From NCBI GenBank assembly GCA_030674185.1, contig CM060307.1, positions 65,874,266 through 65,938,265 of the forward strand: a stretch of DNA of 64,000 nt. The letters are read 5' to 3'. The notes below the pieces were generated by a model. That model did not search any database and had not been told where the DNA came from. It worked only from the letters and a program-made list of their open reading frames with translations. Shown here one piece after another: positions 34,940 to 46,739 of this stretch (its first letter is position 1; each line of letters starts with the position of its first letter). The stretch comes from Monoplex corrugatus (lineage: Eukaryota > Mollusca > Gastropoda > Littorinimorpha > Ranellidae). The translations under genes were made by a program, and so were the position numbers.

Positions 34940-35290
34940 ACTGGAATTCGTTCAAGAGGAATGATGGAGTTTGTTCAAGAGGAATTCACTGCACTTAGAC
35001 AATTTCATATGTGCTCCACCAAAATCTGCATGCATTTGTTCAGTGGATTCCTTGAGCCAAGCACAAGAACACACATACTGACAATTGTTCAATATAAAGA
35101 TGGTTGGAGCAAACAGGAGAGGGCGGGGGAGCATGGGACCTATGAACACTTACACTACTAGAATACACTTACACCACCAGAATAATTAGAAAGATAAAAT
35201 GGGCAGCAAACAAGCAAACATTCATTTTGCAGGCTGTGATGGAGCTCAAGACAGAGATCTTGAGTCCATGGTTATATGGAAAGTGCCAGC
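34940..35290 (-). mobile_element. Core repeat copy 4
   Basis: TTCAAGAGGAATTCACTG, ATATGTGCTCCACC and GATTCCTTGAGCC align with copy 3 at 31480-31565. Similarity continues patchily to GATCTTGAGTCC near 35255, matching copy 3's GATCTCGAGTC at 31727. The tRNA head is not recognisable. Confidence 0.5.
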
Positions 35291-35299
35291 TAGCCTACA

Positions 35300-37350
35300 C
35301 AAAGCAAGTTGTTATCTCTAACTGTTGCTCCCCAGTGACCACTGTTTATGGGAAAACTTGCCTCATTTAAAATAATGTAAAATCATCTTTTAAAATAATG
35401 TAAAATCATCCGATGCAACTGCAACATTTGATGACCAGATACTAGGCACAAGATTATGGATACAAAATTATACAGCTGATAATAAGAAAAAAGAAAATTA
35501 CTCTAAATTTAAAATCAATTCCTCAAATTTTAAACAACAAAATTAATCATCACAGTTTGTTAGGTTAATCTCCCTTTTGTTTAAAGCTTAGCTATTGAGT
35601 TGTATTCCATCAGAATTTAGATCATCTTTCCTTTAAAAAAAACTCAATATTTGTTTATTTCGGTCAAAAGTGTAATCAATTTTGGAGGTGTCATGCTATA
35701 AGTAGTGGATGATACTAAAATAGGAACAATGGCATTTTCAAACTGTTTCATTTCTACATCACATCAAGATATAATCATCAGAGAAAAAAACTGTTCCTTG
35801 ATCAGGCTCAGTACTTTCATAGTATGTCAAAAGATCAACATACAGAAACAAGAAAAAGAAACAAACACACAAATGAAAATACAATCACAAAACCTATTCC
35901 ACTTCCTTTCTTTTTATGACAAACTTAACACTATTGTTATTGGAAGACAACACTAGTAATGTTTAAGCTTACTAGAAAATCTTTGTTTAATGCATTTATG
36001 TGGAGCAGAGGAATGCTAATCAAACATGCAATGTCAAGTGAATTAGTTTCACTGTCATTCAGCCCTTTGATTAACATCAACTGTAAATAAGTAGCTCATA
36101 TCAAGTGTCTGCATACATACACCCATGGCATATGTTCTTCACTGCATTCCAAGACATCACTTGAGATCATTATTACACATCCTTCACAATGTGTAATTCA
36201 TGACTTGACTTTTTACTGTGCTTTGCACTGTTTAATATAACCTGGAATTAACATTTTCAAATCCAAATCAAATGTACATAATTATATCCAAAACACACTC
36301 TGCTCCACTGAATCTATAGAATATTTGGGGCAATAGGCCAAACAGCGTACAATGTGTTTTCAAATCCTCACGAGTCTAAATGTTATTGTACAATACTTCC
36401 TGCCTTTCAAATGACTTTACTATGACCTCAAAATAAAAAGCAGACACAACAAATGATATGATAAAAACAATACAAAGACTAAACATGGATAGGAGAAAAA
36501 TCTATAATGCATACAATATGGTGGAACTTTATTACTCCTCCATTGTAAATTACATGCATTGTCTTCACTGTTTTAAAGATAAATGCATAGAATTTGAAAG
36601 AATGAAGAACTAAATTTCACTGAATCTAATGAAAACGAAAAAGAGAAGATGAATCATTCAAAGCCCAAAGATCTCAATTAATCACTATGTAATGAAAAAG
36701 TGACAGGTAAAATGGCATGACAATAAAGATACTGAGCACAAGAACTGATAACATCTCAACATATACAAACCTCTGAACACTGTGTAAAACAACTGGACAC
36801 AAAATTTCATTCAGAATACAAGAATCGTGACCACAGAAGCCAACATCTCCAGAAGAAAAATGTGGCTTTGCAAAAGGATCCATCAAACAAACTAAAAAAA
36901 CATGTCAGATATGAAAGGTCCTACTCACTGTTTACCAACAGGAGGACATGGCGCTACATAATACTAGACAAAAGTGTGTGTCTTGTGTATGCATGATCGC
37001 TGCACAGTGCATCTGAAGAAACTGCTGGAGAACCAAAACCAATCTAATTACATACAGAAACCTCTAGATCTATTATTGTTACTAACAATGGAACTTTTTT
37101 TTTTTAAGAATTACCACCTTTCATGCCTGAAAATGTCTATGAAAATCTACACTATTATTACTAACAAATGTATAATTCATTTCAGGATTACCAACTTTCT
37201 TGACTGAAAATATCAATAAAAATTGACAAAACTAATGGTGGATCTATAATCTATTTAAGGATTACAATCTGCATGACTGAAAATGTCCTGCAGTGGGAGT
37301 TGTGACATGATGTAAATGTCGGTCTCTTCAGGCATCCACATACCAGATGA
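35300..37350. other. Intergenic, nothing recognised
   Basis: AT-rich unique-looking sequence without coding signal. (TA)n at about 37358-37395. Confidence 0.5.
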
Positions 37351-37399
37351 GTGTGTGTATAATATATATATATATATTATATATATATATATATGTAGA

Positions 37400-37490
37400 T
37401 AAACCAAAGAAACAAGATAACAAACTAGAGTTTTGAGCCCAGTACTTCGGCCAGTGGCCTTCCTCAGGGGACTGTTTATTCAGGAATTAA
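37400..37490 (-). ncRNA. Hammerhead-like core of a Penelope-type element
   Basis: On - (about 37466-37444) it reads CTGAGGA, AGGCCACTGGCC, GAAG: the CUGANGA box, a GGCC/GGCC stem II with an ACU loop, and GAAG where an active ribozyme has GAAA. The surrounding GGGCTCAAAACT sequence is like Penelope-like element terminal repeats, which are known to carry minimal hammerheads. With the G for A change it is probably inactive. Confidence 0.5.
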
Positions 37491-37574
37491 CACACACATC
37501 AAACATTTTTGAATGAAGACTGTTCACAGAGTAATCCAATCTTTTTTCTTTTCAACAACACGAGACGCCTGCCC

Positions 37575-37810
37575 ATTCCTCCCCCCCCCCCCCCCAACTC
37601 CAATCCCAACGCCGAACACCAAATCTCATTCCTCCACCCCAGCGTGCTCTACCCACATGAACACAAACGCACGTACTCGCACGCGCTCGCACTCGCACGC
37701 ACACATATACAACATTAAACAAACACAAACACTCATTTATATGCACACCCGCACGTACGTACAAAAATGGTACACGCACACATACGTACACACACACACA
37801 CACACACAAA
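37575..37810. repeat. Poly-C run and CA/CG-rich tract
   Basis: C17 run near 37579-37596, then ACGCAC/CTCGCA-type repeats and short (CA)n to 37808. Confidence 0.8.
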
Positions 37811-38039
37811 ACTACACTACTTTAAATTCGAACAGCTACGAAGCAAACAAACCTACACATCACTATTCCAAGTGGCAACATAGATGAGCCTTTATAAATG
37901 ACACCAACAATTGTAGCAAAGAGAACAACAGTAATGTCAATCATCTTCATCATCACCATATTGACAACAACAACAAATAAAGCACTGACTAAGATGAAGA
38001 CGACGACAACAACAGCTACAACCACAGCAACAGTAAGAA

Positions 38040-38310
38040 CAACAATAATAGTAACAACGACAGCAATCATCATCGCCATCATCCTCACCATCACCGCTGC
38101 CATCACCGTCACCAACCTCTCCATCACTATCATCGTAATCGTCACCATCATCGCCGTCATCCCCATCGTCGCCATTATGTGTCCCACCACATGGCATTGG
38201 AGATCAGACCCTAAGTGAATCCATCCCCTGTGCCCCGTCACCACAAGCACATCGCCCACCACCTATATCCCCAGTCACCCCACAAGCCCGTCCAATAACA
38301 ATGTAGGTAA
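38040..38310 (-). mobile_element. LINE 3' stub with degenerate (ATC)n tail
   Basis: CCATTATGTGTCCCACCACA and CATGGCATTGGAGATCA match the terminal ~110 bp of the (GAT)n-tailed LINE. The tail, read on +, is ATC/ACC-rich from about 38060 to 38170 and has decayed. Confidence 0.6.
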
Positions 38311-38990
38311 TACAAAGAATAATACATGCACTATTAATAATATGAATTATAGTAATAACTACAACAATGACGATGATGACAACACCTATGATAACATCAA
38401 CACCACACCACCACCACCACCAACAATAATAACAACAATAACAATAATAATACCTAGTAAAAAATAAATGATCATATCAACAACAACGGTAGAATGACAT
38501 TCCCAACGTGTCAAAACCCAAATAAGGATCAAACATAAACGCACACCCACCAGTCACCAAGGTGGCAAGCCAATGTAGTGCAAACAGCACACGCAAATTG
38601 CGGGTGGGGGGGGGGTGGGGCAGGACAGGAGGAAAAAAGGGGCGAGGAGGGGCCACGCAGAGGGTGAAACCACCGTCGGACAAAAAGGCACGGCCCCTAA
38701 CCGGACCATTAGGAAGATGGAGTATGTGACTGCCGAAAAGACAAGGGAATGTCATGCAGGTGATACAATGAGACACCAAGAAGGAGAGGGGATTGTTAGT
38801 ACAACATTCTTGCAGAGGAACCACAGATAACCAGCACCAGAAGTAGAACAGAGAGATGGGGAATAGGTGTACACCTGGAGGTGATCACGAACGTGCCAGG
38901 CACCAACGACTCATCGATGGTACAATGTCTCAGCCACCACTGGAACTGGGGGGGGGGGGGGGGTATCTCGGAGGAAATTTTTTTTTTTTT
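38310..38990. other. Intergenic low-complexity sequence
   Basis: AAC/AAT-rich stretches around 38390-38470, G runs at about 38606 and 38949. No gene seen. Confidence 0.5.
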
Positions 38991-38994
38991 TTTT

Positions 38995-39350
38995 TTGGTA
39001 CTGTTTCGAGCGCAGAGCCATATCAGGGCTGTTAATTGTATTCGGACTCCCACGTATATTGAAAAAAAAAAAAAAAAAAAAAAAGTTTGGGGGTGGGGGT
39101 GGGGGTGTTTGTGTGTTGCCGCGGAAGTTGAAAAAATTGTCATTGTACTGTTTAGAGCCCAGGTAGCTGCGCAGAGCCATGTCAGGGCTGTAATTGTATT
39201 CGAACGCCCACATATGATGCTGAAGTTAAAAAAATTAAAAAATTAAAAAAATAAAAAAATTGTCATTGTACCTTTTAGAGCCCAGATAGCTGCGCAGAGC
39301 CATGTCAGGCTGTAGTTGTATTTGTATTCGAATGCCCACATATCCCACGA
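38995..39350 (+). repeat. Three tandem copies of a ~130-bp unit
   Basis: Each copy has GTACTGTTT-GAGC, GCGCAGAGCCATRTCAGG, CTGTAATTGTATTCG and CCCACATAT (about 38998-39060, 39143-39215, 39268-39346), separated by poly-A/T runs. A T18 run at 38979 and an A23 run at 39062 flank the first copy. Confidence 0.8.
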
Positions 39351-39654
39351 GTGGAAAAAATGGAAAAGAAAATCAAGTACATCTATTAATGCTTTCGTGC
39401 ATACCATTTGAGGGCATATAGGTAAAGGCTCAGATACTTAAAATGGTCACTGTACATCACACCCCCCAGAGGCAAAATGCACTCGACACGTGTATCTGAA
39501 GGAGTAATGATAGAAGGAAGAGGGTATGATTTGGTAGTATCCAAACGATCATGAGTGGTGGAGAACAGGCATCTTGTAGTTGAAAGTAAAAGGACCTGGG
39601 TAGAACAATATTAAGTTTTAGCTTTCAAGATTATTTCAAAATACGGCTGACAGT

Positions 39655-39832
39655 CTATTCTAATGTATTGAGGCCATGTGGTTTAAGCGTTTTGAGTTTG
39701 TTTATCCAGAAAGATTCCCTATGCAGTCTTCGGGAGTAGTCTTGTATACATGTGTATCTCTTCAATTGCGACGCATTTTAGATTGTCAAGTGTGTGGTTT
39801 TTTTGATTGAAATGTGTTGTGACAAGTGTGCC
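39655..39832 (-). pseudogene. Penelope-like GIY-YIG C-terminus
   Basis: On - GTLVTTHFNQKNHTLDNLKC, then VAIEEIHMYTRL, then after a one-base frame change RRLHRESFWINKLKTLKPHG with LNTLE and a stop. H-FN---H---D---...ESFWI--L-TL-P-GLN is the conserved end of the GIY-YIG endonuclease of Penelope-like retroelements. The 5' part is missing (AT repeats begin at 39840). Confidence 0.7.
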
Positions 39833-39839
39833 TGTATAT

Positions 39840-40860
39840 ACATACACACATACACATACACACACACATATATATATAATGTAATATTATATATAAATAA
39901 TATATATATAATTATAATAATATATATAATACATGAAAATACATGAAAGCATTAGAACAATTAAGTAGCAAATGTGGCATAATATATCACTAAATGAAAC
40001 ATCTTGCAAATGTAAATGTTAAAATTTAATGCAACACCATTCTAACTACTCAAAGGGAAATTGGAAGAAAAAAAAGTATTACACTGCAGGTAGAAAATGT
40101 TGCAAGTAAGTTGCTACAGGAACATAATAACATTAATTAAACATACCATACTAAAATGGCATCAGGTCAAATTCAGAAATTATTATGCAATGTCAGCCAT
40201 AAAGTGATTGTCCGAGTGATATAACAAAGAAAGCAACAACAACAAAACCAACAAACAAAATAACATTGTACTGTAGTAGTGCAAGCTGTATGAGTGTATG
40301 TGAAACTAGCCTCATTAGTGAAACTAGCCTTAACATATATAGTAAACATGAAACAGAAATTGACTATACTCAATGTAAAAGTTGACACAACAAAGATAAA
40401 CAGGACACCTATAATTTCAACCACTGGACCTTCAACAGGTCAAGAACAATACACACTAAAACAGATATGATTAGTAGCTAGAATAAACTCTAGGGAGAGC
40501 TGAAAACTGAAAGTTTTCAGAGAAGAAGCCCCCTATTGCCTTTCAGCCCTAAATTCGTTTATGCTCTACAGGGGCTGGGCTGCATCCAAGTCATGATTCC
40601 TGGATGCCCTTCTGTAGTTGTCTTTTTTTGCCAGACCCTAGCCTCCAAAATACACTTACATACAAGACAGAAAAATTTAAGACACAACAATAATGTGAAT
40701 ACAGTACATGTCTTTTTCATACTTGTTTTTCATCTCACCTGCAGTCACTTTTTTATGTGCCTAAAACCTTTAAAAGTATAAATCATTAAGCCAGCTCAAA
40801 ATAATCTATTAATCATCAGCATGGGGAAAGAGAAGAAAAATAGGAAAAGAGATCAGAAAC
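39840..40860. other. Spacer; likely 3' UTR of the - strand gene at its right end
   Basis: (TA)-rich to about 39930, then AT-rich sequence. The C2orf69-like transcript must end somewhere here; no clear polyadenylation signal chosen. Confidence 0.4.
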
Positions 40861-40863
40861 TGT

Positions 40864-41697
40864 TTAAAAGACTTCAAGAACTCTAAAATGATTATCAAAT
40901 AAATCGGGTTCATCCTCAAAGTGCAGTCTGTCTTTCACTTTAGCTCCAGCTTTCTGTAGTAATTCTACAAATCGCTTCTTCTCCTTGCCAATCCAGGGTC
41001 TCTTCGGATCCTTCACCTGGTATGGTGTGACATGCACGTAAATACTGATACCTAAGGCAGCCAGCCGTTCCAAGGCCACCTGATCTGTTACCCATGTGTT
41101 GCTACCACCACTGTGGCCCCCATCAAGCCAGGTCATGGCCTGAATCCTGGCTATAAAGTTCTGCACTCTCCTGTTGTTTTCCACACTCACAAGTTCATGC
41201 ATTAGTTGGTTGAGCACGATGCAGCCCCTGCTGAATCCAATCAAATGTATCGACACCTCTGGAATATCGGTAGTTATATGACCAGGTGCTTTACCTGTTG
41301 TTTGTGGCCCAGCACTGTGACTGGGCTGTGAAGTGCTACTTTCAGTGTCCCTTGAACCACTGCTACACTTGCCTGTGACGTTTACCATGCCTGGTTTGTT
41401 ACCTTTCCTAATCTGACTATCGATGCTGCTATCAACGCCTTTGTCTACAGCTTTTTCATACACTTGCACTAGAGTGTTCCAGGCCCCAAAATCTGGAGAG
41501 TGGGTGGGGATGCCAAAGTCATTGCACTGTACAAACTGGCTGTAAACACTGAAGGTCTTCAAGTGCATGTGGTGAGGCTTCATCACAAGTACCATTGCAT
41601 TTGGAAAGCGCTCACACAGTCGTCCTGCTGTTGACAGGCTGTTCCAACGAACGTACTTGGCATTATCAGGATGACTTTGCATTCTTTCTGGATAGTC
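40864..41697 (-). CDS. C2orf69: C2orf69-like protein, exon 2
   Basis: Second and last coding exon, 277 codons plus TAA, acceptor TATATAG|GACTATCC. It begins DYPERMQSHPDNAKYVRW and carries the family's features. MHLKTFSVYSQFVQCNDFG and PEHN-like THSPDFGAW come first, then a variable Ser/Thr-rich insert. Next are LIGFSRGCIVLNQL (GFSRG nucleophile elbow of an alpha/beta-hydrolase), WLDGGHSGGSNTWVT, VTPYQVKDPKRPWIGKEKKR and a C-terminal NHFRVLEVF. In vertebrates C2orf69 is a mitochondrial serine-hydrolase-like protein needed for normal oxidative phosphorylation; its substrate is not settled. Strong match by motif order; symbol used as the orthologous family name. Confidence 0.9.
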   Translation of the reverse strand, partial: DYPERMQSHPDNAKYVRWNSLSTAGRLCERFPNAMVLVMKPHHMHLKTFSVYSQFVQCNDFGIPTHSPDFGAWNTLVQVYEKAVDKGVDSSIDSQIRKGNKPGMVNVTGKCSSGSRDTESSTSQPSHSAGPQTTGKAPGHITTDIPEVSIHLIGFSRGCIVLNQLMHELVSVENNRRVQNFIARIQAMTWLDGGHSGGSNTWVTDQVALERLAALGISIYVHVTPYQVKDPKRPWIGKEKKRFVELLQKAGAKVKDRLHFEDEPDLFDNHFRVLEVF

Positions 41698-43340
41698 CTA
41701 TATAGAAACAGACAGTAATCAGATTTAAAAACAAGATGGTTCAAAACATCAATAAACAGCACACACACACACACTCAAAAAATGCATGCATACATGAAAA
41801 ATAGAATAAAACAAATATAAAAAAAATATATGACATGAACTGAAACAACTTAAACTAAAAGAAACAAGAAAAAGAGTCTCCTGAAGAAATGGTCAGCTGC
41901 AAACATGTATATAAAAATAATACACCAGACACCATAATACATCATGCAATCAGCATCAGCAAGCAGCATCATTTACCACAAACAGTACCATAAGCAAACA
42001 ACAACAACAGAACTATCATTGAAACCCATGAATTTGAGACGAATAGTCTATAATATACCTATACAAGGTGCCAGGTTCAGTACTTGACTATTTATTTCTG
42101 GATCAGGTGATCAAACATAAGTCAGCAAATACATTCTGTGAACCTTTGAACATGTTTTATTGCAGTTCTTGTTTTGTTCCTGGCATTCAATGAAAACTGA
42201 AAATAAAGTTTTTCACATGTGTTGTTAGTATCGTTTGTCATAGTGGATTCGTGTGTGACCACTTCCAGGTGACGTGTCTTATTATTCCTGTGAAGAGAGA
42301 TGTCACCAAAGGTGCATGTAATACTCAATACAGAGCTACTTCTTAGCTTTTGTGCTTGTTTTCATAGAAAAAGGTTTTCTCTTATTTTGTTTACTTACAG
42401 GGTACTTATTTATTTCCTTGGTGGGGGGGGGAGGTGTTGCTTGTTGTTTATTGTTTTCTCCTGTCACAGTGATTTACCATTTAAATTCAGGTAGTATAGA
42501 AATGCTGTAGATGCAGTGAAAAATATGTAGGAAACCATGCACAGAACCAACTGTCTTTGTTGTTTCTATGGTTGTTTATTACTGATCTACCAGGCTGTTT
42601 TAGGGTGATCACTTAGTTTCATCCTGCGGCGGCAGCTGTAGCAGCGCGAAGCCCACTGAGTGCTGCCCTGACCTAGAAATACGAGCTCGTAGCTCCGCCT
42701 TGTTACCGGCGATCTCACTACGCTGTACAAGCACAGTAGTAACTATTAAAAACAAGTAACTTCAGTTTTCCACTAATATTCTCAAGAGCTTTGTTTGTAT
42801 TGGTCTGTAATGTGCATCATTAAAAAGCTGAGATTTTTCTCAACAAAATGATATGTAACTCAACATGTTATGTGCATATAATTATAAGTGTCTAACTAAA
42901 CGCACAGAGAAGAAAGAGAATGAAAGACGGTGTTGACATGATTTTCAATCTTCGACCGTGAAATGATCAATGTTCCAACGCCGGTAAAATCCAAATGCCA
43001 GTTCTCGAATTAAAGTAAAGGCACACATTAGAAGAATGTTGTCTGTAGAGGACTGCTGTCTTTCATTTTTCATGTTTCGTGGCTCAGGGGCCACGTATAG
43101 CATATCATAATAACACATGTGACAGCTTAGGTAAACAGGGATGCCGGCGAGCAGATGATGGTTACTCAAGACAAACCGGTTCTCGCAGCTCATTAATCTT
43201 CAGAGTCTTCAGTGAATGTTGGTATCATTTCAGTCCTCTGGATAACGCTTACCACGTACACACTGTGGAAGAATTCCTCTGTGCTTGATAATTGTGTATA
43301 TGTTGCCTTGGACATTTTTATTTAAAATATCAGTGTACTG
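41698..43340. other. Intron of the C2orf69-like gene
   Basis: AT-rich with a GC-richer block at 42590-42740. That block (GATCACTTAGTTTCAT, AACAGCCTG on -) is similar in inverted orientation to 44755-44805 (AACTAAGTGATCGCCC, AAACAGCCTG). Confidence 0.5.
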
Positions 43341-43404
43341 AGACGACCAGTCAGGTTTTTCATGTTGTAGTTGTTGATTATCTCTGTTTATTTTCTTTTG
43401 TTTT

Positions 43405-43625
43405 GGGTGTGTGTGGTGTGTGTGTTGTGTGTGTGGTGTTGTGTGTGTGTGTGTGTGTGGTGTGTGTTGTGTGTGTGTGTTGTGTTGTGTTGTGTTGTGT
43501 TGTGTTGTGTTGTGTGTTGTGTTGTGTTGTGTTGTGTTGTGTTGTGTTGTGTTGTGTTGTGTTGTGTTGTGTTGTGTTGTGTTGTTGTGTTGTGTTGTGT
43601 TGTTGTGTGTGTGTGTGTGTGTGTG
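43405..43625. repeat. (GT)n with a (GTGTT)n pentanucleotide block
   Basis: GTGTT repeats about 43475-43600 flanked by (GT)n. Its counterpart at 60198-60475 differs in length and internal order. Confidence 0.95.
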
Positions 43626-43794
43626 CACATTTCATGACTGAGACAAATAATTAGGGCCTAAAGATATTAAGCAAAATGCAAAGTATTCCTCCCCCCCCCC
43701 CCCCACCTGTTCTGCTTCCATGTTTATTAAAGACTTTTGAGTATTATTATCATTATTATCATTGTTAAGCAAAATACATAGTATTCTTGGTGTG

Positions 43795-43894
43795 TGTTTG
43801 GTTTGTGTTGGTTTTTGTTGTTTGTTTTTTGTTTGTTGTTTGTTGTTTGTGTTTTTGTGTTGTTGTTGTTTGTTGTGTTGTTTTTGTTGTTGTG

Positions 43895-43945
<51 letters not shown>
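43795..43945. repeat. GTTT-rich then (GT)n tract
   Basis: GTTT/GTTGTT repeats 43795-43895 then pure (GT)n to about 43942. Confidence 0.9.
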
Positions 43946-44942
43946 GAGAGAGACAGACAGACAGAAAGATTTCAGTATAGTTAAAGGTATGATATTCAGG
44001 AGTTTTTATTCTTTTTAATACCAGTGAACTTAAAGTTCTCGTAAATGTATAAAGTTTTCTCTCCCCCCCCCCCCCCCCCTCTCTCTCTCTGTCTGTTCTT
44101 TCCTTTTTTTTTTATGAATGGTCGTCTCAGTATTGTGATCCCAGTCTTGACTCTTGCACGGACATGTGTGCATACTTTACTATGGCAGTAAGGAGATTGC
44201 GATATACAAGACTATCAGTGAAATGTTGGTGCTAGTGTGAAGGATAATGGAGTCTATGCTGTTATCAGTGATCTCGATTTACCCACTGCAACCTCCACAA
44301 GAAGCCCAAAAAGATCCATCTGGTAAGTCAGTCTGTTAAAACATACTTTACTCTTCCTCTGTATGTGTTTCTTTCTGCTGTAATAAGTGGTGAACTCTTG
44401 TTTTCATTGTTGGAAGTTGGCTTATTTTTCTCATGAAACAGTGAAGGTGCTATATTTTCAGAATCGTTCTCCTCCTTTCCTCTGTAATCCTGTTACGCAT
44501 GTATGGCAACAAACCAGTTCGTGTTTGATATCTGTGTGTAGGGGAGAGAGCCTACTTTTCGGTAAGATTGATAATTACATATACGACTAAATAAGCAAAC
44601 CAGTATTGCGGGAAATGCAGAAACAGTAGTAATCACGGCACATGAAGGCAGTCACACAGTCCCGCTTGCCTACTGATGACTCTCAGCTCAAAATCGCTGA
44701 CAGGTGAGCAAGGAGAACACGCCTCTCGCATGCGATTCACGGCACCGTGTCCGAAAACTAAGTGATCGCCCGGCGGCGGGTTTAAACAGCCTGCTACTGT
44801 TTTGTTTTGCTATATATAAAGGCATTCACAGGTACTGTTCTTACAATGCAAAATAATGTAACCTATTCATTGGTTGAAAGATTTACTACAACATCCACCC
44901 CTATTCATCGCAAATGTAAACAAACACAGGCACAAGGCTTAC

Positions 44943-45101
44943 CTGAACATCCCCACCAAAGAAGATAACATGCTCCTTTGCATCATGACGCTGCCCAGCA
45001 ACAACCACATCCATGGGTTCAGTGCCGGTGTCAGCAAGCAAGTCAGTAAGGCGGCAGACATTGTGCTTTGCAAAATCAAAAGCAGGAACCTTGCGCGACA
45101 T
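44943..45101 (-). CDS. C2orf69: C2orf69-like protein, exon 1
   Basis: First coding exon, 53 codons from MSRKVPAFDFAKHNVCRL to VIFFGGDVQ, donor GTTCAG|GTAAGC, phase 0. FFGGDVQ aligns with YFPGDVQ of the vertebrate protein, exactly before the exon 2 start, so the join is well supported (about 330 residues in all; the human protein is about 385). The frame is open further upstream to 45296, but the duplicate copy has indels there (near 62050), so I prefer the ATG at 45101. A mitochondrial targeting segment may be missed if another 5' exon exists. Confidence 0.8.
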
Positions 45102-45370
45102 ACTGGTGTATGTCCTGTAAGAGCTGTGATGAACTGTGTCTTGAATGCTGCAATGAGCCAAATGCCCTGACCCAAAAATGTTGGGTTGTGCACAGGATCT
45201 ACTCCAGTCAGACTGACGGGAAAAGACTTGGCTGTGCAGGATAGGAAAACTTCTCAGCAGAAGTGTGGAGTAGTACAGCAAGTGGGCCTGTTTCATTCAG
45301 CCTTTTGTGATTGTCTGAAAAAAAAACAATCCATAAGATTTACATGTGTACATATGTATGCATGGGCATA

Positions 45371-45371
<1 letters not shown>

Positions 45372-45445
<74 letters not shown>

Positions 45446-45465
45446 GTGTGTGTGTGTGTGTGCAT
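45372..45465. repeat. (GT)n tract upstream of C2orf69 exon 1
   Basis: About 90 bp of GT repeats, roughly 270 bp upstream (on -) of the chosen start codon. Confidence 0.9.
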
Positions 45466-45469
45466 AAGT

Positions 45470-46260
45470 GCACTCATGCTTGTGTGTGTGTGAGAGACAC
45501 AACGTGCATGAACATGTGTACATGCATGTGTCGATGCATGCATGTACTCATGCGAGTGCACTTAACAGTAGAGTTACTAGAGTATGTAAATTTGTAAGCA
45601 TGTGTGTGAGTGTCGAGCATAAGTTGTATGTGTGTGTTGGGGTGGGGGGTGGGGGTGCATGTTGGTGTTGTGTATGTGTGTGAGAGCACAGCAATACACC
45701 TATGTGTGTACATGTTTGCCTCTCCTCAAGTGCACAGATGTGAAACTCTGAGCAACATTCACATTTTCCAGTAACAGAGTTAAAATCTATATTTGTATGT
45801 ACATATTCTGTTTAATGCCCAGGCAGTAGTAGGCCTATATAAAGTAATAAGCTGTGTCTGTGAGAATCCATTCATTTGCAACTGCTCTGAAAGTGCATAT
45901 ATATCACATCTGTGCAATGATTTCTGAAGTAACTCAAGGTAAAAGACATTTAACACAGCTTCAGAGTTGACAAAATGATAGCCATCTTTATCTTATTGTC
46001 CTTCTCCAACTATAATGTTTTACTACAATAAATCAACAGCAAAATTTCAAATCAAAACAGATTTAGATGGCATGGGTGGAGTTATTTTCTGTGACATTAA
46101 GTATCTAGTGAATGTATGATTACAAAAAGCGCTTGATCACTTGGATCATCAGCTGGGCCATTAACTGTAGTCTCTATTTATACTTTTTTTTAAAGCCCAG
46201 CTGACTACACACAGAACACACAAACACCTCAATGACCCAGAAAAAGAAAACAGGAAAATA
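45470..46260. other. Upstream of the C2orf69-like gene, no feature resolved
   Basis: GT-rich then AT-rich sequence. A promoter for the - strand gene is expected between 45.1 and 46.2 kb, but I cannot point to a core element. Confidence 0.4.
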
Positions 46261-46267
46261 AATCTAT

Positions 46268-46351
46268 GGAGGAAGCTGGTGGATAGGCTGAGGGAATCAA
46301 AGGGTTAAGTTTTCACAGTTGGTGGATAGGGTGTGGGAGTCAAAGGGTTAA
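46268..46351 (+). mobile_element. TTAA-bounded foldback MITE, copy E, half element
   Basis: Begins at the centre of the inner palindrome (GGAAGCTGGTGGATAGG) and contains only the right half: GGGTTAAGTTTTCACAGTTGG to GTCAAAGGGTTAA. The duplicate at 63126 is identical in structure. Confidence 0.65.
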
Positions 46352-46739
46352 TACATGCCCAGTTATCAATCCTAAAAGAAAAGAAAGTATTATGCTTTAT
46401 AGAATGCATAAGGCAGAAAATGACTGGAGGAGATGACAAAAAGCATATGAGCCAGCAGAAATAAAGGGAATGACAGAAAAGAGGAAAGTTCTTGCTCAGA
46501 ACATTTAACTGTAATCAGTGTAATGGATATCGCCTTATCGGTACGTGGAAAAGTGGAGGGAGTAATGCATAAGATTATGCCACTGGATATACTTTGGAAT
46601 TTGCATGCATACTCTTCTTCTTCCGTAAAGTCTCCACAATCAATAGGCTGATTATTATGAGACTGAACTCGGACACATACATCAGAAAGTCCAGCTATGA
46701 GTTAATAAAAGACAGATTCACAGACGACAGAGTCACATT

